From: Pseudofrankia sp. DC12
Lineage (GTDB): Bacteria > Actinomycetota > Actinomycetes > Frankiales > Frankiaceae
Assembly: GCF_000966285.1 (NCBI RefSeq)
Contig: NZ_KQ031391.1
Span: 2,194,640-2,258,639, forward strand
Direction of reading: 5' to 3'
DNA: 64,000 bases
A program made the translations under genes and the position numbers. Numbering within the stretch: position 1 is the stretch's first letter; each line of letters opens with the position of its first letter. The notes beneath the pieces are model-generated. The model saw nothing but the letters and a program-made list of their open reading frames with translations, ran no database searches and was not told the DNA's origin. Below, piece by piece: positions 33,819 through 42,181 of this stretch.

Positions 33819-35501
33819 TCAGAGGTACTGGCGAGCCGGTTCGATCATGGCGCGGACCGTCTTGCCGTCATGGAACTCGCCGATCGCTGTCATCGACCAC
33901 ACCGGCGTGTTCGGCACCCGCTGAACCTTGCACATCACCAGGCCGGTCGACCGCTTGGAGTCCGACAGGTCGAACCGGACCAGCTCCTGGCTGGTCAGGT
34001 CGTCGATCAACCGGCAGTACGCCCGGCGCACGTCGGTGAAAGGCTGGCCCTGGAAGCTGTTCACGGTGAAGACCAGCGCGATCACCGTGGGCGGCAGCGC
34101 CCCGAGGTCGACGAAGATCGTCTCGTCGTCGCCGTCGCCGGCCCCGGTGAGGTTGTCCCCGGAGTGCCGCACGGCGCCCTTCGCGCCCTTCTTGGACATG
34201 AACCAGACCCGGTCGACGTCCTTGCCGTGCGCGTCGTAGAGGATGCAGGACGCGTCCAGGTCGATGTCCTTGCCCTGCGCGGCCGGATCCCAGCCGAGCG
34301 CCATCCGGACCCGGGTCAACGGCGGGGCGCCCGTCTTCACCAGCGAGACGGCCTCGCCCTTGCGCAGCGACACCCGCCCCTTGTCGAGGTTGACGCCACC
34401 GGCGGCCGGCGGCCCCCAGTTCTTGTTCATGGCCGGGGAGCCAGGCGGCGGGCCCCACTGGCCGCCAGGAGGCGGTCCCCCGGGCTGCGCTGCGGGCGGC
34501 GCACCCCAGCCCGGATTGACCGGCGGCCCGGCCGGCGGCGCCCACTGCTGCCCGGACTGGCCCGCCCACTGGCCCGGCTGCGCCCCGGGCGGGGGCGGCG
34601 GGGCGGCCCACTGCCCCTGCTGGCCGGGCGGCGGGCCCCACTGCGGCTGGCCCTGCGGCTGCGCAGGACCCGACGGCGGCGGCTGCGGTGCTCGCGGCGG
34701 CTGTTGCCCGTACTGTGGCTGGCCCGCCGGCGGAGGACCCCACTGCGGCGACGCGGGTGGCTGGCCCTGCGCCGGGGCGCCAGGCGGTGGCCCGGCGGCG
34801 GCGCCTCGCGACGACGGGGAGGCAGGGGTGGGCGTCTGGTCCGGCCGGACCAGCTGGGTCGGAGCCTCGTAGTCGCCATCGTCCCACCGGCCCGGACCGC
34901 CCGCGGGCGGTCCGCTGGCCGCGGGCGAAGCGCTCGGGGGCGCCAGGGGCTGCGGCGCAGGCGTGCGGGTCGGGATGGGCGGAGCCGGCGGCGCGGCTGC
35001 GGCGTCGCCGTCGACGCTGATGCCGAAGTCCGTGGCGATACCCGCCAGGCCCGAGGCATAGCCCTGGCCGACCGCGCGGACCTTCCAGCTGCCCGCGCGC
35101 CGGTAGAGCTCGACCATGATGAGGGCGGTCTCGGTCCGCAGGCCGGACGGGTCGAAGCGGGCGATCTCGGCGCCGCCCTGGCTGGCGTGCACCGCGACGC
35201 GCAGCCCGTTGACCGCCGCGAACGTCGCCGGACCGGAGCCGTCCAGGCTTCCCGTCACGACCACCTTGTCGACGTCCGGGGGCACCGCCTGCAGCGAGAA
35301 CTCCAGCGTGGACGGCGGCCGTAGCCGTACACCGGGGCCGGTGGGCTGGTTGTAGAAGACGAAGTCGGCGTCGGACCGGACCCGGCCGGACGCGGTGACC
35401 AACAGCGCGGCGATGTCCAGCGGCGTCGACGAGGAGATCTCCACCCGCACGTCCGGCGTCGGCAGCGGCGCGTTCGCCCCCTTGGTCAACACCCCAGCCA
35501 T
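33819..35501 (-). CDS. Protein with two TerD domains and a Pro/Gln/Gly-rich linker
   Basis: 560 aa. About 1-165 is a TerD domain (MAGVLTKGANAPLPTPDVRV opening, SDADFVFYNQP, LIMVELYRRAG). About 170-370 is a disordered linker of Pro, Gln, Gly and Ala. About 385-560 is a second TerD domain with LGWDPAA, DLDASCILYDAHGK and SGDNLTGAGDGDDETIFVDL, the last being the Ca-binding TerD signature. TerD proteins are linked to tellurite and stress response and to membrane-associated chemical-defence complexes; no other ter gene is near. Operon with the PHP gene. Confidence 0.88.
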   Translation of the reverse strand: MAGVLTKGANAPLPTPDVRVEISSSTPLDIAALLVTASGRVRSDADFVFYNQPTGPGVRLRPPSTLEFSLQAVPPDVDKVVVTGSLDGSGPATFAAVNGLRVAVHASQGGAEIARFDPSGLRTETALIMVELYRRAGSWKVRAVGQGYASGLAGIATDFGISVDGDAAAAPPAPPIPTRTPAPQPLAPPSASPAASGPPAGGPGRWDDGDYEAPTQLVRPDQTPTPASPSSRGAAAGPPPGAPAQGQPPASPQWGPPPAGQPQYGQQPPRAPQPPPSGPAQPQGQPQWGPPPGQQGQWAAPPPPPGAQPGQWAGQSGQQWAPPAGPPVNPGWGAPPAAQPGGPPPGGQWGPPPGSPAMNKNWGPPAAGGVNLDKGRVSLRKGEAVSLVKTGAPPLTRVRMALGWDPAAQGKDIDLDASCILYDAHGKDVDRVWFMSKKGAKGAVRHSGDNLTGAGDGDDETIFVDLGALPPTVIALVFTVNSFQGQPFTDVRRAYCRLIDDLTSQELVRFDLSDSKRSTGLVMCKVQRVPNTPVWSMTAIGEFHDGKTVRAMIEPARQYL

Positions 35502-35818
35502 GGTTGCCTCCGTATCGCCAGTACTCCCCCGGCCAACGCGGCCAGCGGCCTCGATCGTTCCAGACGCCGCCCACGCCGCGACAGCGCCTACCGCTCAGTC
35601 GGGCCTCAGCGTGCCGCAGATCCCCGTCCGGCCTCAACGAATGTCGCCAGACAGACCGTTGACGGCCGGACCGGACGAACTTCGCCCGGTCCCCGGCAGC
35701 TGGCCCACGGCCGGGTGGACCGACCACGCCGTACCCGGCACATCCGCAACCACACGCTGCGCCGGCGGACGCGGGAAGGCTTCTGGCGCGCTCGACACCC
35801 GACCGTAGGATCAGGTCC
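35502..35818. other. Divergent intergenic region, nothing recognised
   Basis: 317 bp between the TerD gene (minus) and the SUFU-like gene (plus). I find no repeat, hairpin or small gene here. It should hold promoters for both. Confidence 0.45.
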
Positions 35819-36421
35819 GTGGAGGTCCGCGCCGCTGTCGAACGTCACCTGGTGTCGACGTTCGGGCCGGTCACCGGCCGCGCGGGTGTGACCTTCCTCG
35901 GCGCCGAGCCGATCGACGTGCTGCGGTTCGGCCCTCACCCGGACGGCTTCTTCCGGTACGCGACGGTCGGCATGTCCACGGAGCCGATGAGCGACCCGAC
36001 GGCCGGCGTGCGCGATCCGGCCGGCCCGCGCGCCGAGCTGGTCCTCTCGCTGCGGACGCCCCGCGACAGCGTGGTGCGCCGGCTGGCGGTGCTGGCCGCG
36101 ATCCCCGCGATCGACGGCGTCCCGGTCGTCGCCGGCTCCGGGCTCGACCTGGGCGAGCCGCTCTGGGACGACGCTCGTTTCCAGGCGGTGCTCGTCGGCG
36201 AGCCAGGCGGCCTGGTGCCGGACCTGCCGGCCGCCGACCTCGCCGGCCCCGAGACCGCGGCTGGGCAGCCGGCGCCGGTTCGCTTCCTGCCGCTGTTCCC
36301 GATGACGCCGAACGAGTCCGCGTTCAAGCGCGTCCACGGCGCCGGCGCCCTGCGGGAGCGCTGGCTGGCCGACGAGCTCGACCTGCGTGACCCCACCCGC
36401 CGAGAGGCCCGCCTGACCTGA
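35819..36421 (+). CDS. Suppressor-of-fused (SUFU) domain protein
   Basis: A 200-aa SUFU-family protein. The body shows the bacterial family features: FGPHPDGFFRYATVGMS near the N terminus and FLPLFPMTPNESAFKRVHG near the C terminus. The GTG start sits after AGGATCAGG. Bacterial SUFU proteins are uncharacterised and sometimes act as immunity or regulatory proteins. In related actinobacteria this gene is near PHP, DUF6758 and Mrp genes, as here, so it is probably ancestral to the block and not recently acquired. Confidence 0.8.
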   Translation: MEVRAAVERHLVSTFGPVTGRAGVTFLGAEPIDVLRFGPHPDGFFRYATVGMSTEPMSDPTAGVRDPAGPRAELVLSLRTPRDSVVRRLAVLAAIPAIDGVPVVAGSGLDLGEPLWDDARFQAVLVGEPGGLVPDLPAADLAGPETAAGQPAPVRFLPLFPMTPNESAFKRVHGAGALRERWLADELDLRDPTRREARLT

Positions 36422-36525
36422 ACGACCGGACGCCGTCCATCGTGTCATCCTCAGTGGTCACGGGACCTGGCCACCGCGCCGCCTCCCTGCATGACTCGCC
36501 GGTCACAGCCCGGCTCGCCAGGAGG

Positions 36526-37572
36526 TCAGCTGGCCGGGGGCGCCAGGAGGCGCAGGGCGCCGGGGCGGACGAGGATCTCGGCTGGCAGGTCGGCCACGGG
36601 GTCGCCGTCCGCGTAGACCTGGAACGGCCGGTCGGCGGTCACGCTCAGCCGGGCCGCCCGGCGCACGGTGACGTGCTTCGTGTCGACGTGCCGCCCCGAG
36701 AAGACCCGGGGGAAGAGGGCCAGCAGGGTGAGCCGGCCGCACCGGCGAATGAAGATCACTTCAAGCTTCCCGTCGGCGATGTCCGCGTTCGGGGCCATCC
36801 GCATCCCACCGCCGTAGTAGGCGGCGTTGGCGGCGCCGACGGTCCAGCCGACGACCTGTTCGGGCTCACCGCCGTCGACGCTGACGGTGAACGTCGCCGG
36901 GCGCCAGGACACCATCGAGCGCAGCACCGCGTAGGTGTAGACGCTCTGCCCACGCAGCCAGCGGGTCCGGTTCGCCAGCGCGTTCACCTGGGAGTCGAAA
37001 CCCAGACTGGCGATGCCGATGAACGCGGTCCCGCCCGCCTCCGGCAGGTCGACGCGACGCTCGACCGCCGTGGCGAGCGCCGTCGCGGCCGCCGCCGGGT
37101 CGCGGCCGATGCCGAGGCCGCGGGCGAAGTCGTTGCCGCGGCCGCCGGGCAACACGGCCAGGACGCCGCCCCCGGCCGCGGTGGCCCCCGCGACCCGGCC
37201 GACGAGCCCGTCCCCGCCGAGTGCTACCGCGACCTGCCCGGCCGCCGCCGCCGCGGCGGCCAGCTCGTCGGCGTGCGCGATGTCCCTGGTAGGAGACACC
37301 TCGACCTCACTGGCCCAGCCGCGCAGCGCGGCCTCCACCGCGGGCAGCACCTTCCCGGCCCGGCCGTGCCCGGCACTCGGGTTCACGATCACCCGCAGCC
37401 GGTCCAGCTGGACCGGTGCCGCCGGTGGCTGCCGCCAGCCCTCGCGGGCCTGCGGTGCGGCCGCCTCCTGCGCGGCCGCCTCCTGCGCGGCGGAGCCCGG
37501 TGTGGCGGAGCCCGGTACAGCGGACTCCGGTGCGGCCGGGACCGCTGGTGCGGGGCCCGCGGTTTCGGTCAT
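36526..37572 (-). CDS. Diacylglycerol/lipid kinase family protein
   Basis: A 348-aa DAGK catalytic-domain protein. VNPSAGHGRAGK (nucleotide loop), VALGGDGLVGRVAG (GGDG catalytic motif) and VLPGGRGNDFARGLG are all present, with the C-terminal half ending ADGDPVADLPAEILV. Likely phosphorylates a lipid or polyprenol-type substrate at the membrane face. The first about 45 residues are Ala/Pro-rich and disordered. Start uncertain: ATG 37572 (GAGAGG about 12 nt upstream) preferred over GTG 37602. Confidence 0.87.
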   Translation of the reverse strand: MTETAGPAPAVPAAPESAVPGSATPGSAAQEAAAQEAAAPQAREGWRQPPAAPVQLDRLRVIVNPSAGHGRAGKVLPAVEAALRGWASEVEVSPTRDIAHADELAAAAAAAGQVAVALGGDGLVGRVAGATAAGGGVLAVLPGGRGNDFARGLGIGRDPAAAATALATAVERRVDLPEAGGTAFIGIASLGFDSQVNALANRTRWLRGQSVYTYAVLRSMVSWRPATFTVSVDGGEPEQVVGWTVGAANAAYYGGGMRMAPNADIADGKLEVIFIRRCGRLTLLALFPRVFSGRHVDTKHVTVRRAARLSVTADRPFQVYADGDPVADLPAEILVRPGALRLLAPPAS

Positions 37573-37737
37573 GGCGGCCGGTCGCCTCTCGCTCGGGTTC
37601 ACCTCGGGGGACGCCCGAGTGTGCAGAGCCTACGAGCAGCCGAGGCCGCACGGTGAGCCGTGGGCCCGCGCCGCCCATTCCGACGGCTCAGACCGCTCGG
37701 GAACTCGTGGGACCGCGCCGCCCTGCCCGCGGAGGGC

Positions 37738-38385
37738 TCAGGCCGCCGACGAGGCCATCCGCGTTCCCAGCCGGTCGGTGGGGGCGCCGAAGACCAGGCG
37801 GTCGGTCAGCGTCTGCTGGTCGCCCAAGTCCGCCAGCACGAGGTGCTCCAGCAGCAGCAGCGCCGCGTCGGCCGGCCAGAGCAGCACCCACAGCCAGACG
37901 CCACCGGCCTCGCCGACGAAGGCGGCCCGGTCGGGCGGCGACCGCACCGGCCATAGCGCGGTCGGATGTCCGGCCGCCTCGACCTTCGCCTCGGGCAGCG
38001 TGTCGAGCTCGTTCGGGTCGGGCCCGGCGATCCCGGCGAGCCGGGCGCCGAGGCCGGTGCCCGGCGACTCGGCCACCAGCAGCATGTCGGCCGGGCCGCC
38101 GACCGGCGACGGCCCGGCCGTGGCCAGCGCGGTCGCCCGCGCTCCGGTCCGGTCATCCCCGGCCCAGCCGACCCCGCCGACGTACCAGTGCACCGGCATC
38201 GGCGTCGGCACCCAGACGGGCACGGCGGCCGAGCCGGCGAGCTGGCGCAGTGCCTCCTCCGGTGCCGCCGTCCCCTCACGCCAGGGCGCGACGGCCGCAT
38301 GCACGTCGCACCGCCACTGGTCGCTCCGCAGGTCGGGCGGCCTTAGCTGGCCGAGGCAGCGGGGACAGGCGGGTGCGCTTGTCAC
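37738..38385 (-). CDS. DUF6758-type protein
   Basis: A 215-aa protein with an N-terminal zinc-ribbon-like CPRCLGQLRPPDLRSDQWRC segment and a C-terminal region ending LVFGAPTDRLGTRM. I recognise it as the actinobacterial DUF6758 group, found beside PHP/SUFU/MaoC genes in Streptomyces. A hydrophobic VWLWVLLWPADAALLLLEHL stretch is probably core sheet or helix and not a membrane span. A strong GGGAGGAG sits just upstream of GTG 38385. Function unknown. Confidence 0.75.
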   Translation of the reverse strand: MTSAPACPRCLGQLRPPDLRSDQWRCDVHAAVAPWREGTAAPEEALRQLAGSAAVPVWVPTPMPVHWYVGGVGWAGDDRTGARATALATAGPSPVGGPADMLLVAESPGTGLGARLAGIAGPDPNELDTLPEAKVEAAGHPTALWPVRSPPDRAAFVGEAGGVWLWVLLWPADAALLLLEHLVLADLGDQQTLTDRLVFGAPTDRLGTRMASSAA

Positions 38386-38520
38386 CTGGCTCCTCCCGAA
38401 TTTCTCCTCAAGTATCCCGGGACCACCTACAGTGGGTTACGTCCCGCCCTCAAGGTGTTGCCACCACCCAGCCTCGACAAACCGGCGACCACGGTTTGGA
38501 GTAGCGGGTGGGTGCGAGGC

Positions 38521-39027
38521 TCAGGCTTCGGCCGGGACCGGGCGGCCTGGCTGCTCGCCGCCGCGCGCCTCGCCGTAGGACCGTTTCGGGACCATCACCT
38601 TGCGCCGGTAGATGCAGACGACGACGCCATCCTGGTTGTAGCCACGGGTCTCGACGGTCACGACGCCCCGGTCGTCCTTGCTCTTCGACTCGACCTTGTC
38701 CAGGACGGCCGACTCGCCGTAGATCGTGTCGCCGTGGAAGACCGGCTTGACGTGGCGCAGCGACTCGACCTCAAGGTTGGCGATCGCCCTGCCTGACACG
38801 TCGGCCACCGACATGCCCAGCAGCAGCGAGTAGACGTAGTTGCCGACGACGACGTTGCGCTTGAACTGGGTGGTCTCCTCGGCGTAGTGCGCGTCGAGGT
38901 GCAGCGGGTGGTGGTTCATGGTGAGCAGGCAGAACAGATGGTCGTCGTACTCCGTGATCGTCTTGCCTGGCCAGTGCTTGTAGACGGCACCGACCTCGAA
39001 CTCCTCGTAGTACCGGCCGAACTGCAT
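38521..39027 (-). CDS. MaoC-family dehydratase (mesaconyl-CoA hydratase-like)
   Basis: A 168-aa hot-dog-fold hydratase. It opens MQFGRYYEEFEVGAVYKHWP, continues LTMNHHPLHLDAHYAEE with the MaoC catalytic Asp/His region, then VVGNYVYSLLLGMSV. AGGGAGG precedes ATG 39027. Its close relatives in Streptomyces sit with a malyl-CoA lyase and acyl-CoA dehydrogenase, so I infer beta-methylmalyl-CoA dehydratase/mesaconyl-CoA hydratase activity, linked to the genes at 30.6-32.8 kb though separated by 5.7 kb. Itaconyl-CoA hydratase is an alternative. Confidence 0.82.
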   Translation of the reverse strand: MQFGRYYEEFEVGAVYKHWPGKTITEYDDHLFCLLTMNHHPLHLDAHYAEETTQFKRNVVVGNYVYSLLLGMSVADVSGRAIANLEVESLRHVKPVFHGDTIYGESAVLDKVESKSKDDRGVVTVETRGYNQDGVVVCIYRRKVMVPKRSYGEARGGEQPGRPVPAEA

Positions 39028-39291
39028 GCGCCCTCCCTTGACCAGACATTGCGGGCCGAGCCGGCCCGGCCACGGGCCGGCGACCGCTCGTACCGAGGGA
39101 GCGTAGGCGCCGACCCGGACGGCGCGCAGGCGTTCGCGGGCAACATCACTACCGCGCGGCTCTCGAACTGTCACGCATCCGCCCGACAGGGCCCCGGTAC
39201 CTGGGCACGCGTGCCTCGCGCCACGAACAAGGGCCGTCGGCACGAGGCGCCTCCCCGTACCGACGGCCCGTTCGGACCAGGGAAGGCCGTC

Positions 39292-40581
39292 CTAGTGGGC
39301 GTGCGGCGGCGTCGCGGCCAGCCCCCGGGATGGCGACAGATTCAGCGACCGGCCGGCGAGCCCACGGGAACGGTGACCGAGCCGGTCGGCCACAGTCCGC
39401 AGCTGCTTGCTGGCCTCGCAGTCCGGGTCGGCGACGACCAGCGGTTCGCCGGCGTCGCCCCCCTCGCGCAGCCGAACGTCCAACGGGATCTGCGCCAGCA
39501 GCGGGACGTCGTGGCCGAGCACCGTGGTCAGCCGCTCGGCGACCGCGGCCCCGCCGCCGGCCCCGAACAGGTCGATCCGCTCGTCACAGTGCGGGCAGGA
39601 CAGGTAGGCCATGTTCTCGATGACCCCGACCACGTTCTGCCGGGTCTGCGTGGCGATCGTGCCGGCCCGCTCGGCGACCTCGGTGGCCGCGACCTGCGGG
39701 GTGGTGACAATCAGCAGCTCGGACGACGGAACCAGCTGCGCGAGCGAGATCGCGATGTCACCCGTGCCGGGCGGCAGGTCGAGCAGCAGGACGTCGAGGT
39801 CACCCCAGAACACGTCCGAGAGGAACTGCTCCAGTGCGCGATGCAGCATCGGCCCACGCCAGGTCACCGGGGCGTTGCCCCGCGTGAACATCCCAGTGGA
39901 GATCACCTTCACGCCGAACGCCTGCGGCGGCATGATCATCTTGTCGACCTGGGTCGGGCCACGGTCGATGCCGAACATCCGGGGCACCGAGTGCCCGTAG
40001 ATGTCCGCGTCCAGCACGCCGACCTTCAGGCCCGAGCCGGCCATCGCGGCGGCCAGGTTGACGGTCACCGACGACTTGCCGACGCCGCCCTTGCCGCTGG
40101 CCACCCCGTAGACCCGGGTGAGCGAACCGGGCTGCGCGAACGGGATCACCCGCGTCGCGGCGCCGCCGCGCACCTTCTCGTGCAGGGCCGTCCGTTGTGC
40201 GTCGTTCATCACGGACAGCACGACGCGGGCGTCGGTGACCCCCGCGACGCCGCGGACGGCACGGCTGACCCGATTGGTGATCTCGTCCCGCATCGGGCAG
40301 CCGGACACCGTGAGCAGGACCACGACGTCGACCGAACCGTCACCGCGGACCTGGATGGCCTCGACCATGTCCAGCTCGGTGATCGGCCGGCCGATCTCGG
40401 GGTCGAGAACGGTCGCGAGCGCCGCCTGGACTGCTTCCTGGGTCGGCTGAGCCGATCCCGGAAGGGCCCCGGCGTCGGATGAGGAAGTGGGAGCTGACAA
40501 CGAAACCTCGGCCGTCTGGCTGCCGCCGGCCGGCGGTAGCGGCGGTTCTCGATCGAACTGGAGACCCGATCGAGCGGACAT
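39292..40581 (-). CDS. mrp: Mrp/NBP35 Fe-S cluster carrier ATPase (DUF59 fusion)
   Basis: 429 aa. About 40-120: DUF59 domain (TVLDPEIGRPITELDMVE) with a TVSGCPMRDEI motif. About 150-400: P-loop ATPase with GKGGVGKSS, LDADIYGHSVPRMFG and LLLDLPPGTGD. Residues SCPHCDER supply the CxxC that bridges the Fe-S cluster in the dimer. It probably loads iron-sulfur clusters onto target proteins. The longer frame upstream is low complexity; ATG 40581 gives a normal length but has no clear ribosome site. Confidence 0.92.
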   Translation of the reverse strand: MSARSGLQFDREPPLPPAGGSQTAEVSLSAPTSSSDAGALPGSAQPTQEAVQAALATVLDPEIGRPITELDMVEAIQVRGDGSVDVVVLLTVSGCPMRDEITNRVSRAVRGVAGVTDARVVLSVMNDAQRTALHEKVRGGAATRVIPFAQPGSLTRVYGVASGKGGVGKSSVTVNLAAAMAGSGLKVGVLDADIYGHSVPRMFGIDRGPTQVDKMIMPPQAFGVKVISTGMFTRGNAPVTWRGPMLHRALEQFLSDVFWGDLDVLLLDLPPGTGDIAISLAQLVPSSELLIVTTPQVAATEVAERAGTIATQTRQNVVGVIENMAYLSCPHCDERIDLFGAGGGAAVAERLTTVLGHDVPLLAQIPLDVRLREGGDAGEPLVVADPDCEASKQLRTVADRLGHRSRGLAGRSLNLSPSRGLAATPPHAH

Positions 40582-40985
40582 CAGGACGCTGCCGGGTAGC
40601 GGTGCCGGGGCGTAGTCCCGGGCGGCACGCCGACAACGGCGTCTCGGAGTTCCACCATAGCCCGCCGCGGCGGCCGCGCGGGCCGCCGCGGAGAGCGGGG
40701 GCCCAGACGCTCCCGCCTCACTCGGCCAGGGGTTCCCCTGCCGGGCGGTGCGACCTGGTTCGGGGACTGTGATGCCACCAGCTCGCAGCGGCCAGCATGC
40801 GTGGCCGCGCCGGACGTACGCTGATCGAGTGAGCCTGCCCGGGTCGATGACGACGCTCCCGCGCGCGGCCCAGCGCCGCCGCCGGTCCGTCACGGCCCGG
40901 CTCACACCCGTCACGACACCTCGGGCCGCCTGGCCCGGCACCCCGAGGTCGAGCTACCCGCGGCCAGAAGGTTCGAGCTAGCCCC
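40582..40985. other. Divergent intergenic region, no gene seen
   Basis: 404 bp between mrp and marR. Open frames cross it on both strands but all are compositionally ordinary GC-rich shadow frames without a ribosome site. I see no strong hairpin or repeat. Confidence 0.45.
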
Positions 40986-41570
40986 ATGCTCACCCAACCA
41001 ACGTCCTCGCCCGACGCCACGCCCGCCGAGACCGAGATCACGCGGGCCGAGACAGGCGCGGACGAGGCCCCGGCGAGCGACCGGGTCGACGCCAGAGGAA
41101 TGCACGCGTGGCGGAACCTGCTGCACGCGCACGCCCAGGTCACCCGGGTCCTGGAGGCGGAGCTGGAGGAGGCGCACGGCCTGCCGCTGGCCTCCTACGA
41201 CGTGCTGGTCCAGCTGTCCGAGGCCCCGGACGGCGCGCTGCGGATGAGCGAGCTCGCCGACGCGGTGCTGCTGTCGCGCAGCGGGCTGACCAGGCTGGTC
41301 GACCGGCTCGTCAGGGAGGGCCTGGTCGAGCGCCGGTCCTGCCCGTCCGACCTGCGCGGCACACTGGCCGTGCTCACGCCCGCCGGTCTGGACAGGCTGC
41401 GTGCGGCGTCCGGGACCCACCTTCGCGGCGTCGCCCGCCACGTGCTGGCCCACTACTCCCCCGCCGAGCTGGAGCTGCTCGGCGACCTGCTGGGACGGCT
41501 GGTGACCAGCGACGAACCGGGCGGCTGCGGTCAGCCGGCCTCCGCCGCGGGCTGCGGCCAGACCGAGTAG
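40986..41570 (+). CDS. MarR-family regulator
   Basis: A 194-aa winged-helix regulator. HTH core LRMSELADAVLLSRSGLTRL and the wing VERRSCPSDLRGTLAVLT; the dimer helices flank them. The first 35 residues and the Gly/Cys-containing end are disordered. Convergent with tatB, 12 bp between stops. Target and ligand unknown; no divergent enzyme gene gives a clue. Confidence 0.87.
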   Translation: MLTQPTSSPDATPAETEITRAETGADEAPASDRVDARGMHAWRNLLHAHAQVTRVLEAELEEAHGLPLASYDVLVQLSEAPDGALRMSELADAVLLSRSGLTRLVDRLVREGLVERRSCPSDLRGTLAVLTPAGLDRLRAASGTHLRGVARHVLAHYSPAELELLGDLLGRLVTSDEPGGCGQPASAAGCGQTE

Positions 41571-41582
41571 GACGCGCCCGGC

Positions 41583-42047
41583 TCAGGTCGCCTCGGTGTC
41601 CCAGGGGAGGTCGGCGGACTCCGGCTGGGCCGCGGGCAGGCTGATGCTCGCCTTCGTGCTGGCCTTGGCGCCGTTGTTCTTCGACAGCGACGGGGCGCCG
41701 CCGGGGCTGCGGTCCTTCGTCAGCAGCGGGCCCGACGGGGTCTCGTCGCCGAAAAGGTCAAGCTTCCCGTGCTTGTCCAGGATGGACGGGAAGAGCGCCT
41801 CGTCGTCGTCCTCCAGCAGCGCCTTGCGGACGAACGTCTTCGGGTGCAGGTCCCGGATGTCCAGGTCGGCGTACTCCGGGCCCAGCTCGGCCCGCAGGTC
41901 CTCGGTCACCCCGCTCGCCATCTGCCGCAGCTGCCGGATGAGCCTGCCGGCATCGCGGGCCACCCTGGGAAGCTTGTCCGGACCGAAGACGAACAGTCCG
42001 ATCAGCAGCAGGACAGCGATTTCTCCCCATCCGAGCCCGTTGAACAC
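41583..42047 (-). CDS. tatB: Sec-independent translocase subunit TatB
   Basis: A 154-aa TatA/B-family membrane protein. N-terminal transmembrane helix GLGWGEIAVLLLIGLFVFGP followed by the hinge DKLPR and an amphipathic helix (RDAGRLIRQLRQMA), then a charged, disordered tail. The length and the EI in the helix fit TatB, which binds twin-arginine signal peptides with TatC. GTG 42047 is the start that places the helix at the N terminus. Gene order sigE-rseA-htrA-tatB equals the mycobacterial block. Confidence 0.9.
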   Translation of the reverse strand: MFNGLGWGEIAVLLLIGLFVFGPDKLPRVARDAGRLIRQLRQMASGVTEDLRAELGPEYADLDIRDLHPKTFVRKALLEDDDEALFPSILDKHGKLDLFGDETPSGPLLTKDRSPGGAPSLSKNNGAKASTKASISLPAAQPESADLPWDTEAT

Positions 42048-42181
42048 CGGCTGAGCGTACCTCCGCCACCCGCGCCCGCGAAGTGCCCGCGCATGACGCT
42101 CTGGTAAGGGTCTTGCTTCGTTCACGCGTCCGGCCGGGGCCGGCCGGCGCCGAGCAACGGTGCCGGCGGGCCAGTCAGGGC

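Noticed and set aside
33819-36421. A tellurite-resistance or polymorphic-toxin island around TerD and SUFU
   Set aside because: No other ter genes, toxin domains, secretion genes or mobility genes are nearby, and related actinobacteria keep these genes in a similar conserved setting.
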